From contig NZ_VFPS01000002.1 of the NCBI RefSeq assembly GCF_006716815.1, positions 1-64,000 on the forward strand: a stretch of 64,000 nt of DNA, given 5' to 3'. This DNA comes from Microbacterium lacticum. Its GTDB lineage: Bacteria; Actinomycetota; Actinomycetes; Actinomycetales; Microbacteriaceae. Below the pieces are notes generated by a model. That model did no database searches and was not told the origin of the DNA. It saw nothing but the letters and a program-made list of their open reading frames with translations. Shown here in pieces: positions 53,697-63,106 of the stretch. The translations under genes were made by a program, and so were the position numbers. How positions within the stretch are numbered: the first letter of the stretch is position 1; each line of letters opens with the position of its first letter.

Positions 53697-54908
53697 ATGA
53701 CAACGCACTTCCCGGCTCCCCGCATCGTCCGCAACGTGCGCCTCGGCACGTCCGCCGACGCCGAGGCGACGGCGGTCGATCTGCACCTCGACGACGGCGT
53801 GATCACGGGCATCCACCCTGCCGCACGCGCGAGCGACGGCGCGCCGGGCAGCGCGGAGGACACCGTCGACGGGCGGTGCCTGCTCGCCCTCCCCGGGCTC
53901 GTCAACACGCACGCGCACGTCGACAAGTCGTGGTGGGGGCTCCCCTGGCAGTCGTACGGCGGCGAGGGCGGCACCGAGGGTCGCATCCGCCACGAGCGCG
54001 CCCGCCGCGACGAGCTCGGCATTCCGTCCCTCGGCATCACGCAGCGCGTGCTCGCCGAGCTCGTGCGCCACGGCACGACCGCGATCCGCACGCACGTCGA
54101 CGTCGACCCGGGGCTCGGCCTGCGCGGCATGGAGGTCGTCCGCGAGGCGGTCGCCGACTACGGCGACGCGCTCACCGTCGAGGTCGTCGCGTTCCCGCAG
54201 GACGGCGTGCTGCGCCGCCCCGGCGTGCTCGAGCTGCTCGCCGACGCGGCCCGCGCCGGCGCGCACCTCGGCGGCCTCGACCCGGCGACGATCGATCGCG
54301 ACCCGGTCGGGCAGATCGACGCCGTGCTCGCGCTCGCCGCCGAGCACGGCGTGGGCGTCGACATCCACCTGCACGACCCGGCGGAGCTCGGCGCATTCCA
54401 GATCGAGCTGATCGTCGACCGCGCGGAGGCGCTGGGGCTCGTCGGACGCGTGAGCATCGCGCACGGCTTCGCTGTCAGCCAGCTCGATCCGGCGCGGCGG
54501 CGCGACCTGCTCGCGCAGATGGGCGAACTCGGGGTCACGATGACGACGGTGGCGCCGCTCCGCCTCCCGCAGCTGCCGCTCGCCGAGCTGGATGCCGCGG
54601 GCGTGCGCCTCGGGTTCGGCACCGGCGGCATCCGCGACCTGTGGAGCCCGTACGGCACCGGTGACCTGCTCGGCATCGCGTGGCAGTACGCCCGCGCATC
54701 CGGCATCGTGCGCGACGACGATCTGCGCCGCGTCGTCGACCTCGCCACGGGGGCCGCGACGCCGTTCGCCGGGCTGCCGGAGGGCCGCCTCGTCGTCGGC
54801 GCCCGGGCCGACATCGTGCTGCTCGACGCGGAGAACGCGATGGATGCCCTGGTGCGCACTCTCCCGCGCGACGCGGTGATCGCCGGCGGCAGGCTCCTCG
54901 TCGGCTGA
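53697..54908 (+). CDS. Amidohydrolase family protein (cytosine-deaminase-like)
   Basis: 403 residues from ATG 53697, right after GGAGGG. Metal ligands in LPGLVNTHAHVDKSWWGLPW (HxH), a carboxylated-Lys or His region in RTHVDVDPGLGLRG, DIHLHDPAELGAF, GRVSIAHGFAV and GTGGIRDLWSPYGTGD (catalytic Asp). The D-K-S-W-W element and HVDVDP are characteristic of cytosine deaminase and N-isopropylammelide-type hydrolases. Substrate not determined. Confidence 0.88.
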   Translation: MTTHFPAPRIVRNVRLGTSADAEATAVDLHLDDGVITGIHPAARASDGAPGSAEDTVDGRCLLALPGLVNTHAHVDKSWWGLPWQSYGGEGGTEGRIRHERARRDELGIPSLGITQRVLAELVRHGTTAIRTHVDVDPGLGLRGMEVVREAVADYGDALTVEVVAFPQDGVLRRPGVLELLADAARAGAHLGGLDPATIDRDPVGQIDAVLALAAEHGVGVDIHLHDPAELGAFQIELIVDRAEALGLVGRVSIAHGFAVSQLDPARRRDLLAQMGELGVTMTTVAPLRLPQLPLAELDAAGVRLGFGTGGIRDLWSPYGTGDLLGIAWQYARASGIVRDDDLRRVVDLATGAATPFAGLPEGRLVVGARADIVLLDAENAMDALVRTLPRDAVIAGGRLLVG

Positions 54909-54933
54909 GCCACGGCGGCCCAGCCGCGCCGAC

Positions 54934-55875
54934 TTACTGCCCGCTGGCGCGACGCTCGAGCAGCCATCGCACGTGCGCCTCGATGGCCTCGTCGCCCGCG
55001 GCGGGGCCGCCGGCGAACTCCTCGTCGCGCGCGGCGCGCGCCCGGTCGAGGCTCGCGGGGCGCAGCTGCTCGGCGCGCGCCCGCATGCGCTCCTCGGTCG
55101 CGGCCCGGCGCAGCGCCGCCCGCGCCTCGGCCTCATCGAGCACGGTCGCGGCGCGCGATCCCGCCGAAGCGGTGAGGGGCCGCGGAAGCTCGCGGGGCGT
55201 CCAGGCGACGCGGTCGGAGGCCAGGGCGACGTCCTGCATCTCGGCCACGGTCCGCACGACCGGTGCGGCGACCTCCGGTGCCACGGCCCGGCGGGTCACG
55301 ACGCTCATCCGACGGAGCAGGAGCACGCAGGCGAGGGCGACCGGCGCGGCGATCCAGAGGAGGAGGGCCGATCCGCCGGCGGCGAGGCCGATCCCGCCCC
55401 ACACGCCGAGACCGATCGCGAGCGCGCCGACGAACGTCGTCGAGAGCCGAGCGCGCCGCCGCGCCCGCGCGCGGCGCAGCTCGGGGCGGGCCATCGCGGC
55501 GCGCGTCTGGGCCGTAGCGAGCTCCCGGGCGGCGACCGCGTCCGCTCGGGCGGCAGCGGCGTCGGCGCGGGCCTGCAGCTTCGTCAGCGCGAGCTCGGCG
55601 CGAGCGCGCTCGAGTTCGGCGCCTTCGCGCTCCGACTGCGCCTGCCGCGCGAGGCGCTGCTGGGCGAGGGCGGTGCGGGCGTTGAGCTCGAGGCGCACCT
55701 CCTGGGGCGTCTCGCTCGTCTCGGCGAGGATGCGGAGGGCCTGGTTGAGCCGCACGGCGTTCCGCTCGGCGGCGTAGAACTGGTGGCGCCCCTGCCAGGA
55801 GGGCAGCAGGTACACGAGCCACAGCACGACTGCGACGAGGACGATGACACCACCGCCGAGAACCTGGCCTCCCAT
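54934..55875 (-). CDS. Membrane protein with long coiled coil, function unknown
   Basis: 313 residues from ATG 55875 (another ATG at 55884). N-terminal signal-anchor helix (GGGVIVLVAVVLWLVYLLPS), then an Ala/Glu/Arg-rich coiled coil (about residues 55-135), two further hydrophobic segments (STTFVGALAIGLGVWGGIGL, GSALLLWIAAPVALACVLLL) and an Arg/Ala-rich tail. Similar proteins are common in Microbacteriaceae and sometimes called 'large exoprotein'. Possibly envelope-associated. Confidence 0.8.
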   Translation of the reverse strand: MGGQVLGGGVIVLVAVVLWLVYLLPSWQGRHQFYAAERNAVRLNQALRILAETSETPQEVRLELNARTALAQQRLARQAQSEREGAELERARAELALTKLQARADAAAARADAVAARELATAQTRAAMARPELRRARARRRARLSTTFVGALAIGLGVWGGIGLAAGGSALLLWIAAPVALACVLLLRRMSVVTRRAVAPEVAAPVVRTVAEMQDVALASDRVAWTPRELPRPLTASAGSRAATVLDEAEARAALRRAATEERMRARAEQLRPASLDRARAARDEEFAGGPAAGDEAIEAHVRWLLERRASGQ

Positions 55876-55978
55876 GCGCTCCACGGTAGGGCCGCCGAGG
55901 CGCGAGACCCGGCATCCGTCCCGCGTGTCTGACCTTCGAGTCGAACTTTAAGCTGCGGCGACGTCCGGGAGACGATCC

Positions 55979-56593
55979 TCAGAGCCCCGGCACCGCCGCG
56001 GCATCCTCCGGCACGTCGCCGTTCAGCCAGCGCTGGAGCACGCCCTCGGGCACCTCTTCGCGGACGAGCGCGAAGGCGTGGTGGTCGCGCCAGTCTCCCG
56101 CGATGTGGATGAACCGACGACGCAGCCCCTCGTAGCGGAATCCGAGCTTCTGGACGACGCGGAGGCTCGCGGTGTTCTCCGGGCGGATGCAGATCTCCAT
56201 CCGGTGCAGGCCGAGCTCCCGGAAGCACAGGTCGGTGGCGAGGGCGACGCTCGTGGGGGTGATCCCGCGCCCGGCGAACCGTTCGCTCACCCAGTAGCCG
56301 ATCGTCGCCGACGAGAGCGACCCGCGCGCGATGCCCCAGACGTTCAGCTGCCCGGCGATCTCGCCGTCGTACTCCATCACGAGCGGCACACCGTCGCCGT
56401 CACGGTACTGCTGCAGCAGGCGACGGATGCCCAGGCGCATGTCGAACGAGACGGCGCCGTCGGGGCTCGTCGCCTCCCACGGACGCAGCCACGACCGGTT
56501 CGACAGCAGCTCGTTCTGCAGCGTCTTGGCGTCGCGCTGCTTGACGAGGCGGATGGAGATGCGCCCGTGCTGGCGCGGCACCGTCAGGTCCAC
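55979..56593 (-). CDS. GNAT acetyltransferase (RimJ/RimL type)
   Basis: 204 residues from ATG 56593. GNAT fold with acetyl-CoA loop YWVSERFAGRGITPTSVALA (motif A, Q/R-x-x-G-x-G/A) and RMEICIRPENTASLRVVQKL followed by GFRYEGLRRRFIHIAGDWRD, the RimJ signature. Probably acetylates a ribosomal-protein N-terminus or another amine. Confidence 0.9.
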   Translation of the reverse strand: MDLTVPRQHGRISIRLVKQRDAKTLQNELLSNRSWLRPWEATSPDGAVSFDMRLGIRRLLQQYRDGDGVPLVMEYDGEIAGQLNVWGIARGSLSSATIGYWVSERFAGRGITPTSVALATDLCFRELGLHRMEICIRPENTASLRVVQKLGFRYEGLRRRFIHIAGDWRDHHAFALVREEVPEGVLQRWLNGDVPEDAAAVPGL

Positions 56594-56662
56594 CGACTCT
56601 CCCTCATGCTCGGGCCCCGGCCCGTCCGGCCCCGGGCCCTCGCCGGATGCCGCGGTGACGCG

Positions 56663-57541
56663 TCACAGCTGCGCGGCGAACTCCTTGAGCCACGGGCGCA
56701 GCTGCGGCCCGAGGTCGTCGCGGTCGGACGCCAGCTGAACGATCGCCTTGATGTAGTCCACCCTATCGCCGGTGTCGTAGCGGCGACCGCGGAAGACGAC
56801 GCCGAGCACGCCGTCGGTGACCGCGAGCTCCTGGAGCGCGTCGGTCAGCTGGATCTCGCCGCCCTTGCCGGGCTCGGTGCGCTCGAGGATGTCGAAGACG
56901 CCCGGCACCAGCACGTAGCGGCCGATGACCGCATAGTTCGAGGGCGCGTCCTCTTTCTTCGGCTTCTCTACGAGGCCGGTGACCTTCACGACGTCGGGGT
57001 CGCCCGTCTCCTCGACGGAGGCGACGCCGTAGAGGTGGATGTGGTCGGGGTGGACCTCCATGAGCGCGATGACGGTGAGGCCGGTGCGCTCGTTCTCGGC
57101 GATCATCTTCTCGAGCAGCGGGTCGCGCTCGTCGATGAGGTCGTCGCCGAGCAGCACCGCGAACGTGGAGTCGCCGACGTGGTGCTTGGCGCGCAGCACC
57201 GCGTGGCCGAGGCCCTTCGGCTCGCCCTGGCGCACGAAGTGGATGTCGGCGAGGTCGCTGGAGGCCTGCACCCGCTGCAGCTTCTCGAGGTCGCCCTTGT
57301 TCGTCAGATTCGACTCGAGCTCGGGCACCGAGTCGAAGTGATTCGAGATGTTGTTCTTGTTGCGCCCGAGGATGATCAGGATGTCGTCGGCCCCGGCGGC
57401 GACGGCCTCTTCGACGACATACTGGATCGCCGGCTTGTCCACGACGGGGAGCATCTCCTTCGGCATCGCCTTGGTGGCGGGAAGGAAGCGGGTGCCGAGG
57501 CCCGCGGCGGGGATGACGGCCTTGATGCGCGACGTGGTCAT
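56663..57541 (-). CDS. galU: UTP-glucose-1-phosphate uridylyltransferase GalU
   Basis: 292 residues from ATG 57541. Nucleotidyl-transferase motif KAVIPAAGLGTRFLPATKAM, PKEMLPVVDKPAIQYVVEEA, QGEPKGLGHAVLRAKHHVGD, VLLGDDLIDE (metal-binding DD), VEKPKKEDAPSNYAVIGRYV and DTGDRVDYIKA. Makes UDP-glucose for cell-envelope and storage polysaccharides. Divergent from the 5-formyl-THF cyclo-ligase gene with 74 bp between. Confidence 0.97.
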   Translation of the reverse strand: MTTSRIKAVIPAAGLGTRFLPATKAMPKEMLPVVDKPAIQYVVEEAVAAGADDILIILGRNKNNISNHFDSVPELESNLTNKGDLEKLQRVQASSDLADIHFVRQGEPKGLGHAVLRAKHHVGDSTFAVLLGDDLIDERDPLLEKMIAENERTGLTVIALMEVHPDHIHLYGVASVEETGDPDVVKVTGLVEKPKKEDAPSNYAVIGRYVLVPGVFDILERTEPGKGGEIQLTDALQELAVTDGVLGVVFRGRRYDTGDRVDYIKAIVQLASDRDDLGPQLRPWLKEFAAQL

Positions 57542-57615
57542 AGGCTCACCCTACCGTCAGGGTGTTTCCGGGCACGGAACGGCGGATGACGAACGGTGAC
57601 ACCTACAATCGGACC

Positions 57616-58212
57616 ATGCCCGATGCGATCGACGACGCGAAGCGCGCACTGCGCGCCGACTTGCGCGAACGCCGCCAGCAGCACTCCGACGCGGTCCGCG
57701 CGGCCGCGGCGGAGGGCGTGAAGGTGCAGCTCGACGCCCTCGTGGCGAGCCTGGGCGCCCGATCCGTGTCGTGCTTCCTCTCGACGCCGACAGAACCCGG
57801 GACGCACGACTTCATCATGGATGCCATGGCCCGAGGCATCCGGGTGCTGCTGCCGATCACCCGCGTCGACGGCCTGCTCGACTGGGCGGTCGCCGACCCG
57901 ACCGGCGACATCGCCGAGGGGTTGTTCGGCGTGCCCGAGCCCGTCGGCGAGGTGCTGAGCCCCTCCGCCGTCAACGATGTCGACCTCCTGATCATCCCCG
58001 CCGCGGCCGTCGACCGCACCGGCATGCGCCTCGGCTGGGGTCGCGGCTACTTCGACAAGACGATCGGCTCGATGGAGCGCTGCCCCCCGGTCTACGCCGT
58101 GATCTTCGACTCCGAGCTGATCGACGAGGTGCCGCGCGACCTGCACGATCAGCCGGTCACCGGCGTCGTCACCCCCACTCAGACCATCACGCTGGCGCCC
58201 GCACGCCGCTGA
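57616..58212 (+). CDS. 5-formyltetrahydrofolate cyclo-ligase
   Basis: 198 residues from ATG 57616. Family markers: KRALRADLRERRQQH at the N-terminus, FLSTPTEPGTHDFI, the folate/ATP-binding DLLIIPAAAVDRTGMRLGWG and RGYFDKTI. Converts 5-formyl-THF to 5,10-methenyl-THF with ATP. First of three co-directional genes leading to mscL (with fmdB-like between). Confidence 0.93.
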   Translation: MPDAIDDAKRALRADLRERRQQHSDAVRAAAAEGVKVQLDALVASLGARSVSCFLSTPTEPGTHDFIMDAMARGIRVLLPITRVDGLLDWAVADPTGDIAEGLFGVPEPVGEVLSPSAVNDVDLLIIPAAAVDRTGMRLGWGRGYFDKTIGSMERCPPVYAVIFDSELIDEVPRDLHDQPVTGVVTPTQTITLAPARR

Positions 58213-58239
58213 CTCTCCCCCTTCGAAACCGAGGTACCC

Positions 58240-58509
58240 ATGCCCACCTACGCCTACGCCTGCACGCAGTGCGGCCACCGCTTCGACGCGGTGCAGTCCT
58301 TCAGCGACGCCGCCCTCACCGAGTGCCCCGTCTGCGGCGGAACGCTCCGCAAGCAGTACGGCTCGGTCGGGGTCACCTTCAACGGGTCGGGCTTCTACCG
58401 CACCGACTCGCGCGCGGGCAACTCCGGCGCGGGTGGTGGCGCGAGCGCGCCGGCTCCGACATCATCGAAGTCCGAGGCAAAGTCCTCACCCCCGTCCGCG
58501 GGTTCCTGA
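58240..58509 (+). CDS. FmdB-type zinc-ribbon protein
   Basis: 89 residues from ATG 58240. A compact zinc ribbon: MPTYAYACTQCGHRFDAVQS with a CxxC pair and TECPVCGGTLRKQYGSVGV with the second, then a low-complexity Ser/Ala/Gly tail. This small family is commonly found just before mscL in actinobacteria, as here (23 bp gap). Function unknown. Confidence 0.9.
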   Translation: MPTYAYACTQCGHRFDAVQSFSDAALTECPVCGGTLRKQYGSVGVTFNGSGFYRTDSRAGNSGAGGGASAPAPTSSKSEAKSSPPSAGS

Positions 58510-58532
58510 TACTCGACAAGAGGGGCATGCAC

Positions 58533-58994
58533 ATGATCAAGGGGTTCAAAGAGTTCATCCTCCGCGGAAACGTCATCGATCTGGCTGTCGCGGTCGTCAT
58601 CGGCGGTGCGTTCGGCGCCCTGGTGAACTCCGTCGTCGAGGCCGTGATCAACCCGATCCTGGCCCTGTTCATGAAGGCCGACGCGGGCGGGAACATCGGC
58701 TTCACGGTGCCCGGGCTCTACGGCGACGTCACCTTCCCGATCGGCAACCTCATCACTGCCATCATCACGTTCCTCGTGACGGCGCTCGTCGTCTACCTCG
58801 TGTTCGTCTACCCGATGAACACCTGGAAGGAGCGCCAGGCCGCCAAGGCGGGCGTCGACCAGACGAAGGAGGAGCCCCTCCCCAACGAGCAGGAGCTGCT
58901 CATCCAGATCCGCGACCTGCTGCAGGACCGGAAGCTCCTCGACGAGCGCGGCGCCCCCGTCGCGCCCGCGCCCACGGCCCCCGAGACCACGTAG
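58533..58994 (+). CDS. mscL: Large-conductance mechanosensitive channel MscL
   Basis: 153 residues; start ATG 58533 preferred, seven bases after AGAGGGG, over the ATG two codons earlier. N-terminal MIKGFKEFILRGNVIDLAVA and VVIGGAFGALVNSVVEAVIN (pore helix TM1), then the periplasmic loop, TM2 (LITAIITFLVTALVVYLVFV) and a charged C-terminal bundle. Opens at high membrane tension to release solutes during hypo-osmotic shock. Confidence 0.96.
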   Translation: MIKGFKEFILRGNVIDLAVAVVIGGAFGALVNSVVEAVINPILALFMKADAGGNIGFTVPGLYGDVTFPIGNLITAIITFLVTALVVYLVFVYPMNTWKERQAAKAGVDQTKEEPLPNEQELLIQIRDLLQDRKLLDERGAPVAPAPTAPETT

Positions 58995-59017
58995 CCCCCC
59001 CGGCGCGTGCCGCACGC

Positions 59018-59242
59018 TCAGTAGTGCGGCGGCACGTCCCGCCGCAGACGATCGTCGTTCGGCCCCGATGCCCCGGCCGCCTCCCGCGAGGCCGCCGGGG
59101 CATCGCCGTCTCGGCCCCCGTCGCGACCCGTCGGGCGTTCCGGATCGGGGTCGGAGCCCGGAGCGGGCGTCAGCTTCGCGCGGCGCGATCCGCGCACGCG
59201 CACGACGCGCTGCCGCGGGGCATCCGTCTCGTCAGACGACAT
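59018..59242 (-). CDS. Small conserved protein ending DVPPHY
   Basis: 74 residues from ATG 59242, overlapping the helicase-like gene's end by 11 bases, so translationally coupled to it. Basic start (QRVVRVRGSRRAKLTPAPGS), a low-complexity Asp/Gly/Pro-rich middle, and the end NDDRLRRDVPPHY. I recognise this pattern as a small protein encoded next to the same helicase-like gene in Microbacteriaceae. Disordered; probably a partner of the large protein. Confidence 0.7.
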   Translation of the reverse strand: MSSDETDAPRQRVVRVRGSRRAKLTPAPGSDPDPERPTGRDGGRDGDAPAASREAAGASGPNDDRLRRDVPPHY

Positions 59243-62200
59243 CGATCGGCTGGGTCTGCGCGTGGTCCGCGGGCACCTCCGGCGGCACACCGAGGATCGC
59301 CGCGATGCGCTCGGCGACGCCGGACGGGTCGCTGTACAGGTCGAACGCGTGCACGCGGATGTAGTGCCAGCCGAGGCGGCGCAGCACCTGGGGGCGCAGG
59401 CGCAGCGTCTCGCGCAGCGTGTCGCGCACGGTGTCGGAGTCGCTCTCGGCGACGACGGCCTTGCCCTGGTACTGCGCGACGATCGGCAGCTGACCGCGAT
59501 AGTCGACGTCGACCGAGACGCCGCGCGCCCGCAGGTGCCGGGCGAGGGTCAGGGTCAGCGGGTCGGCGAGGTCTTCGAGGCGCGCTTCGCGGGCGCGCGC
59601 GGCGATGCCGCCGAGGATCGACATGAGGGTGGATGCCCCGGATTCGAGGCGTCCCTCGTCGAACGCCGACGGGCGGATCGACGAGACGATCACCATGGAG
59701 CGGCGCGCCCGGGTCATCCCGACCGTCAGCAGCCGCTCGCCGTCGTCGCCGGAGAGGTCGCCGAAGTCGCTCAGCACGCGGCCGTGCTTGGTGAGCCCGA
59801 AGCCGAGCGAGAAGACGACCCGGTCGCGGCTCTCCGCGACGGAGTCCTCGAGCACCAGCACCGCGAACGGCTCGGCGGTGTCGCGCCCGACGAAGTCGGC
59901 GACGTCGGCGCGGCCGGCGAAGGCCGACGCGACCGCCGCGCGCACGCGCTCGGCGTGCCGCCGCGACGCGGTGACGACCATGAGGGTCTCGTTCGGGCGG
60001 TTCACGGCGTGCTCGACGACGAGGGTCACGACGCGCGCGACCTCGGCGTCGGGGCTCTCCACCGCGCCGGTGATCGGGTCGGGGGCGCCGGTGCCGCCCT
60101 CAACGTAGTCGACGCTGAGGCTGCCGCGGCCGAGGTACGACCCTGCCCAGGGCAGCGAGACGAGACGTCCGCCGTAGAAGGCGGTGTTGACGAGCTCGGC
60201 GAGGTCTTCGCCGCCGGCGCGATAGCTGCGGGTGAGGGTCTCGGTCGGGAGCAGCTCGACGAGACGCTCGAAGACGCTCACCTCATCGAAGTCGGCGCCG
60301 AACTCGATCCGGTCCTCGGGCTGCGGGTCGCCGGCGCCGACTCTGAACGGGGTCGGGCGCTGGGTCACGGGGTCGCCGAACGCGACGACCTGGCGCGCGC
60401 GGCGGAGGGCGGGCGCGGCCTCGGCGAGGCAGAGCGCCGCGGCATCCGCGACGATCACGACGTCGAAGGGCGCGGCGGCCGGGATCGAGGGCACCTCGTA
60501 GGGCGAGGCGAGCCACACCGGCGCGAGCGTGCGCATCAGCGTGGGCGCGGCGTGGGTGAGCTCGACCGGAGTGGTCGCGCCCGAGCGCAGCGCGTGCCGC
60601 AGCGCGGCCGCCTCCTCCGGCTCGTCGACGACGGCGATCTTCCACTTCGTCGCGAGCTCGGCGGCCAGCAGCGGCCCTGCGGAGCCTGCGTGCGCCTCGT
60701 CGACGAGGCGGTAGTCGCGCTCGAGCCGGTCGACGACCGACGTGTTGGCGCCGAGGAGGGCCCGGTCGGTGCGCAGCATCGCCTCGAGCGCGGACTGCCA
60801 CCAGGCGAACTCGAACTCGGCGGCGACCTGGTCTTCGGGGACGTGCCGCACCGACAGCTCGGTCAGCAGCGGCTCGAGGCCGAGCTCGGCGAGCCGTCCG
60901 CGCAGTGTCGCGCGCTCGACGAGGTTGTCGAACACGGCCGACTCGGCGGCGAGACCCGCGAGCGTGCGCAGCAGGTGCGGGATGGGAAGGGATGCCAGGG
61001 GTTCGGTGCGTCCGAGCGCCTGGTCGAGCGCGGCGAGGTCGGCGTTCACGCGCTGCCAGCTGGCGGCGACGTCGTCGAGGCCGATCGGCAGTTCGGGGAG
61101 CACGCCCGGCTCGACCAGCTGCTGCCACTGCCCGCGCTGCTGCTGCACGCGCAGGAGCGCCTCGTGCATGTCGGTGACGTGCATGCCCGGTCGCACGTAC
61201 TCGCGCGAGAGCTGCTTGAGCCGGCGCCGCTGCGGACCGGAGAGCTCGGGCGCGTCGCGGCGTGCCGCGTAGGCGCCGATGAGCTCGCCCAGCGGGCGCT
61301 CGAACACGGTGAGGCTGAACTTGTCGAGCGAACCGCGGATGCCCTGCAGCAGCTGGATGTAGGCGCCGAGCTCGGTGATCGTCGTGAACGGGCGCATGCG
61401 CGTCTGCGCGATCAGCTCGTAGCCGCGCTCGACGATGGCGGGCACCTCGGTGCGGTGCAGGCGCTGCGCGAGGGCGTGCGCGTCGGTGGCCTGCTGCGTC
61501 GTCGCGAAGGCGACCGCGTACCACGGCGAGTCGTCGGGACCGAAGCGGAACTCGCCGAGACCGGCGGCCGTCGACAGCGCCTTCGCGGCTTCGGCGCGAC
61601 GTGTGCTCAGCAGCTGCAGCGTGCGCAGGTCGAACCGCGTCTGCGCCGCCGGCTGCGGGTCGCGCCCCGTGATGACGGTGAGGGTGCGGAGGGCCTCGAG
61701 CGGCGAGATCCCGAGCTGCGGATGCCGCTGTGTCAGCGCGTCGCGGTAGTCGCGCAGCACCGTCCGCAGGCGCACGAGTGCATCGTCGACGTCGGCGACC
61801 TTGGGCTGCTCGGCCTTCTCGTTGCGGCCGATCGCGCGGATGAGGTCGCGGTGCAGGCGCGTGGGCGAGACGGCGAGCCCCGGCAGGCCGATGCCCGCGA
61901 GGCGGTGCCGCACGCCCTCGAGCGTCGAGCGGCGGGCGCTGACCACGAGCACGCGCTTGCCGGCGCGGACGAGCTCGCCGACGGCGTTGATGACCGTCTG
62001 GGTGCCGCCCGTGCCGGGAAGGGTCTGCACCGTCAGCGACTGACCGGCGAGGATGCGGGCGAGCACCGCCTCCTGCTCGGCGTCGGCGTCGAGCAGCAGC
62101 CGGTCGGAGGCCGGCGGGCGCTCGTCGGCGCTCACCAGGGGCGACAACGGCCGCACGACGGTGAGGTCCTCGCGGTCGGCGGCGTGGCCGGCGAGGGCGT

Positions 62201-62963
62201 TCAGCACGGGGTGGTCGAGATCGGCGGCGTCGCGCACCATGTCGGATGCCACGTCGGCGAAGGTCGAGACGACCAGGCGCGGCAGCACGGTGAACGTGTC
62301 GACGTGCGCCGTCAGAGCGCGGAGGTGGTCGATGACCGGCTGCGGCTTGAAGACCCCGCCGTCGTAGGCGAGCTCGGCGAGCGCGCGGCCGTCGAGCGAG
62401 ATGCCGAAGTGGGTGCGCGCCGCCTCGACGAGTTCGGGGTTGACGGTGAACGAGCCGTGCAGCTTCAGGTCGAAGTCGAGGTGGTGCCGCCGGATGGCGA
62501 GCGGGCGCAGCAGCACCGGCGCGGCGTAGGAGACGCCGCCGATCCGCCACGCGGCGATCGCCACGGCGAGGTGCACGGTGTCGAGACCCCGCGAGGTGCG
62601 CAGTTCCACGTCCTTCGCGGCGATGCGCTCGGCCGCGAGTCGCGCGGTGCGGAGGGCCACCTCGTCGCGGAAGAGGTTCGACAGCAGGGTCGACCGGCCC
62701 GTGATGAACTGCGGGAGGCTCCCGGGGTGAGCCTTCGTGATGTCGATGCCGGCGTCACCGGCATCCGTGTAGTGCAGCAGGGTGGAACGGCCACCGAGGT
62801 GCGCCGACTCTTCGCGCAGCCGCGCGCGCTCCGCCGCGGCGACGTGCGTGACGACCACTCCGGGCTCGGCGAAGTCCAGGTCTGCTGGGGTCACCGAGTG
62901 CACGTGCTCAGCCTCGCTCTCGCCTCGCACGGCGCCGCCGTCTCCTCGCCACACACTCGACAC
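59232..62963 (-). CDS. Large SF1-like helicase-fold protein with MTES_1575-type C-terminal nuclease domain
   Basis: 1243 residues from GTG 62963; earlier starts are possible. An N-terminal DUF4011-like region (FITGRSTLLSNLFRDEVALR, HLDFDLKLHGSFTVNPEL) precedes a helicase core: LTVQTLPGTGGTQTVINAVG aligns with Walker A but lacks the GKT lysine, and VVIVADAAALCLAEAAP aligns with motif II (DExx) but lacks the Glu. Late helicase motifs persist (TLTRSYRAGGEDLAELVNTA, GDDGERLLTVGMTRARRSMV). The last 110 residues (LARHLRARGVSVDVDYRGQL, LGWHYIRVHAFDLYSDP) match the restriction-endonuclease-like domain first described in Microbacterium testaceum. Likely a structural or regulatory nucleic-acid binder rather than an active ATPase. 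Confidence 0.78.
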   Translation of the reverse strand: MSSVWRGDGGAVRGESEAEHVHSVTPADLDFAEPGVVVTHVAAAERARLREESAHLGGRSTLLHYTDAGDAGIDITKAHPGSLPQFITGRSTLLSNLFRDEVALRTARLAAERIAAKDVELRTSRGLDTVHLAVAIAAWRIGGVSYAAPVLLRPLAIRRHHLDFDLKLHGSFTVNPELVEAARTHFGISLDGRALAELAYDGGVFKPQPVIDHLRALTAHVDTFTVLPRLVVSTFADVASDMVRDAADLDHPVLNALAGHAADREDLTVVRPLSPLVSADERPPASDRLLLDADAEQEAVLARILAGQSLTVQTLPGTGGTQTVINAVGELVRAGKRVLVVSARRSTLEGVRHRLAGIGLPGLAVSPTRLHRDLIRAIGRNEKAEQPKVADVDDALVRLRTVLRDYRDALTQRHPQLGISPLEALRTLTVITGRDPQPAAQTRFDLRTLQLLSTRRAEAAKALSTAAGLGEFRFGPDDSPWYAVAFATTQQATDAHALAQRLHRTEVPAIVERGYELIAQTRMRPFTTITELGAYIQLLQGIRGSLDKFSLTVFERPLGELIGAYAARRDAPELSGPQRRRLKQLSREYVRPGMHVTDMHEALLRVQQQRGQWQQLVEPGVLPELPIGLDDVAASWQRVNADLAALDQALGRTEPLASLPIPHLLRTLAGLAAESAVFDNLVERATLRGRLAELGLEPLLTELSVRHVPEDQVAAEFEFAWWQSALEAMLRTDRALLGANTSVVDRLERDYRLVDEAHAGSAGPLLAAELATKWKIAVVDEPEEAAALRHALRSGATTPVELTHAAPTLMRTLAPVWLASPYEVPSIPAAAPFDVVIVADAAALCLAEAAPALRRARQVVAFGDPVTQRPTPFRVGAGDPQPEDRIEFGADFDEVSVFERLVELLPTETLTRSYRAGGEDLAELVNTAFYGGRLVSLPWAGSYLGRGSLSVDYVEGGTGAPDPITGAVESPDAEVARVVTLVVEHAVNRPNETLMVVTASRRHAERVRAAVASAFAGRADVADFVGRDTAEPFAVLVLEDSVAESRDRVVFSLGFGLTKHGRVLSDFGDLSGDDGERLLTVGMTRARRSMVIVSSIRPSAFDEGRLESGASTLMSILGGIAARAREARLEDLADPLTLTLARHLRARGVSVDVDYRGQLPIVAQYQGKAVVAESDSDTVRDTLRETLRLRPQVLRRLGWHYIRVHAFDLYSDPSGVAERIAAILGVPPEVPADHAQTQPIDVV

Positions 62964-63106
62964 CCTAGGCGCCGACACGCCCCGAAGCGCGTTGGCGCGG
63001 CGGGTTTCGTGCGATTGCGTCGCCGCCTCCTCCCCAATCGGCCGATTCGGCGCACTGTGCACAGATCGGGCCTTCCGGCGCCGGGGCGCGTGCGGCGCGG
63101 GCCATC

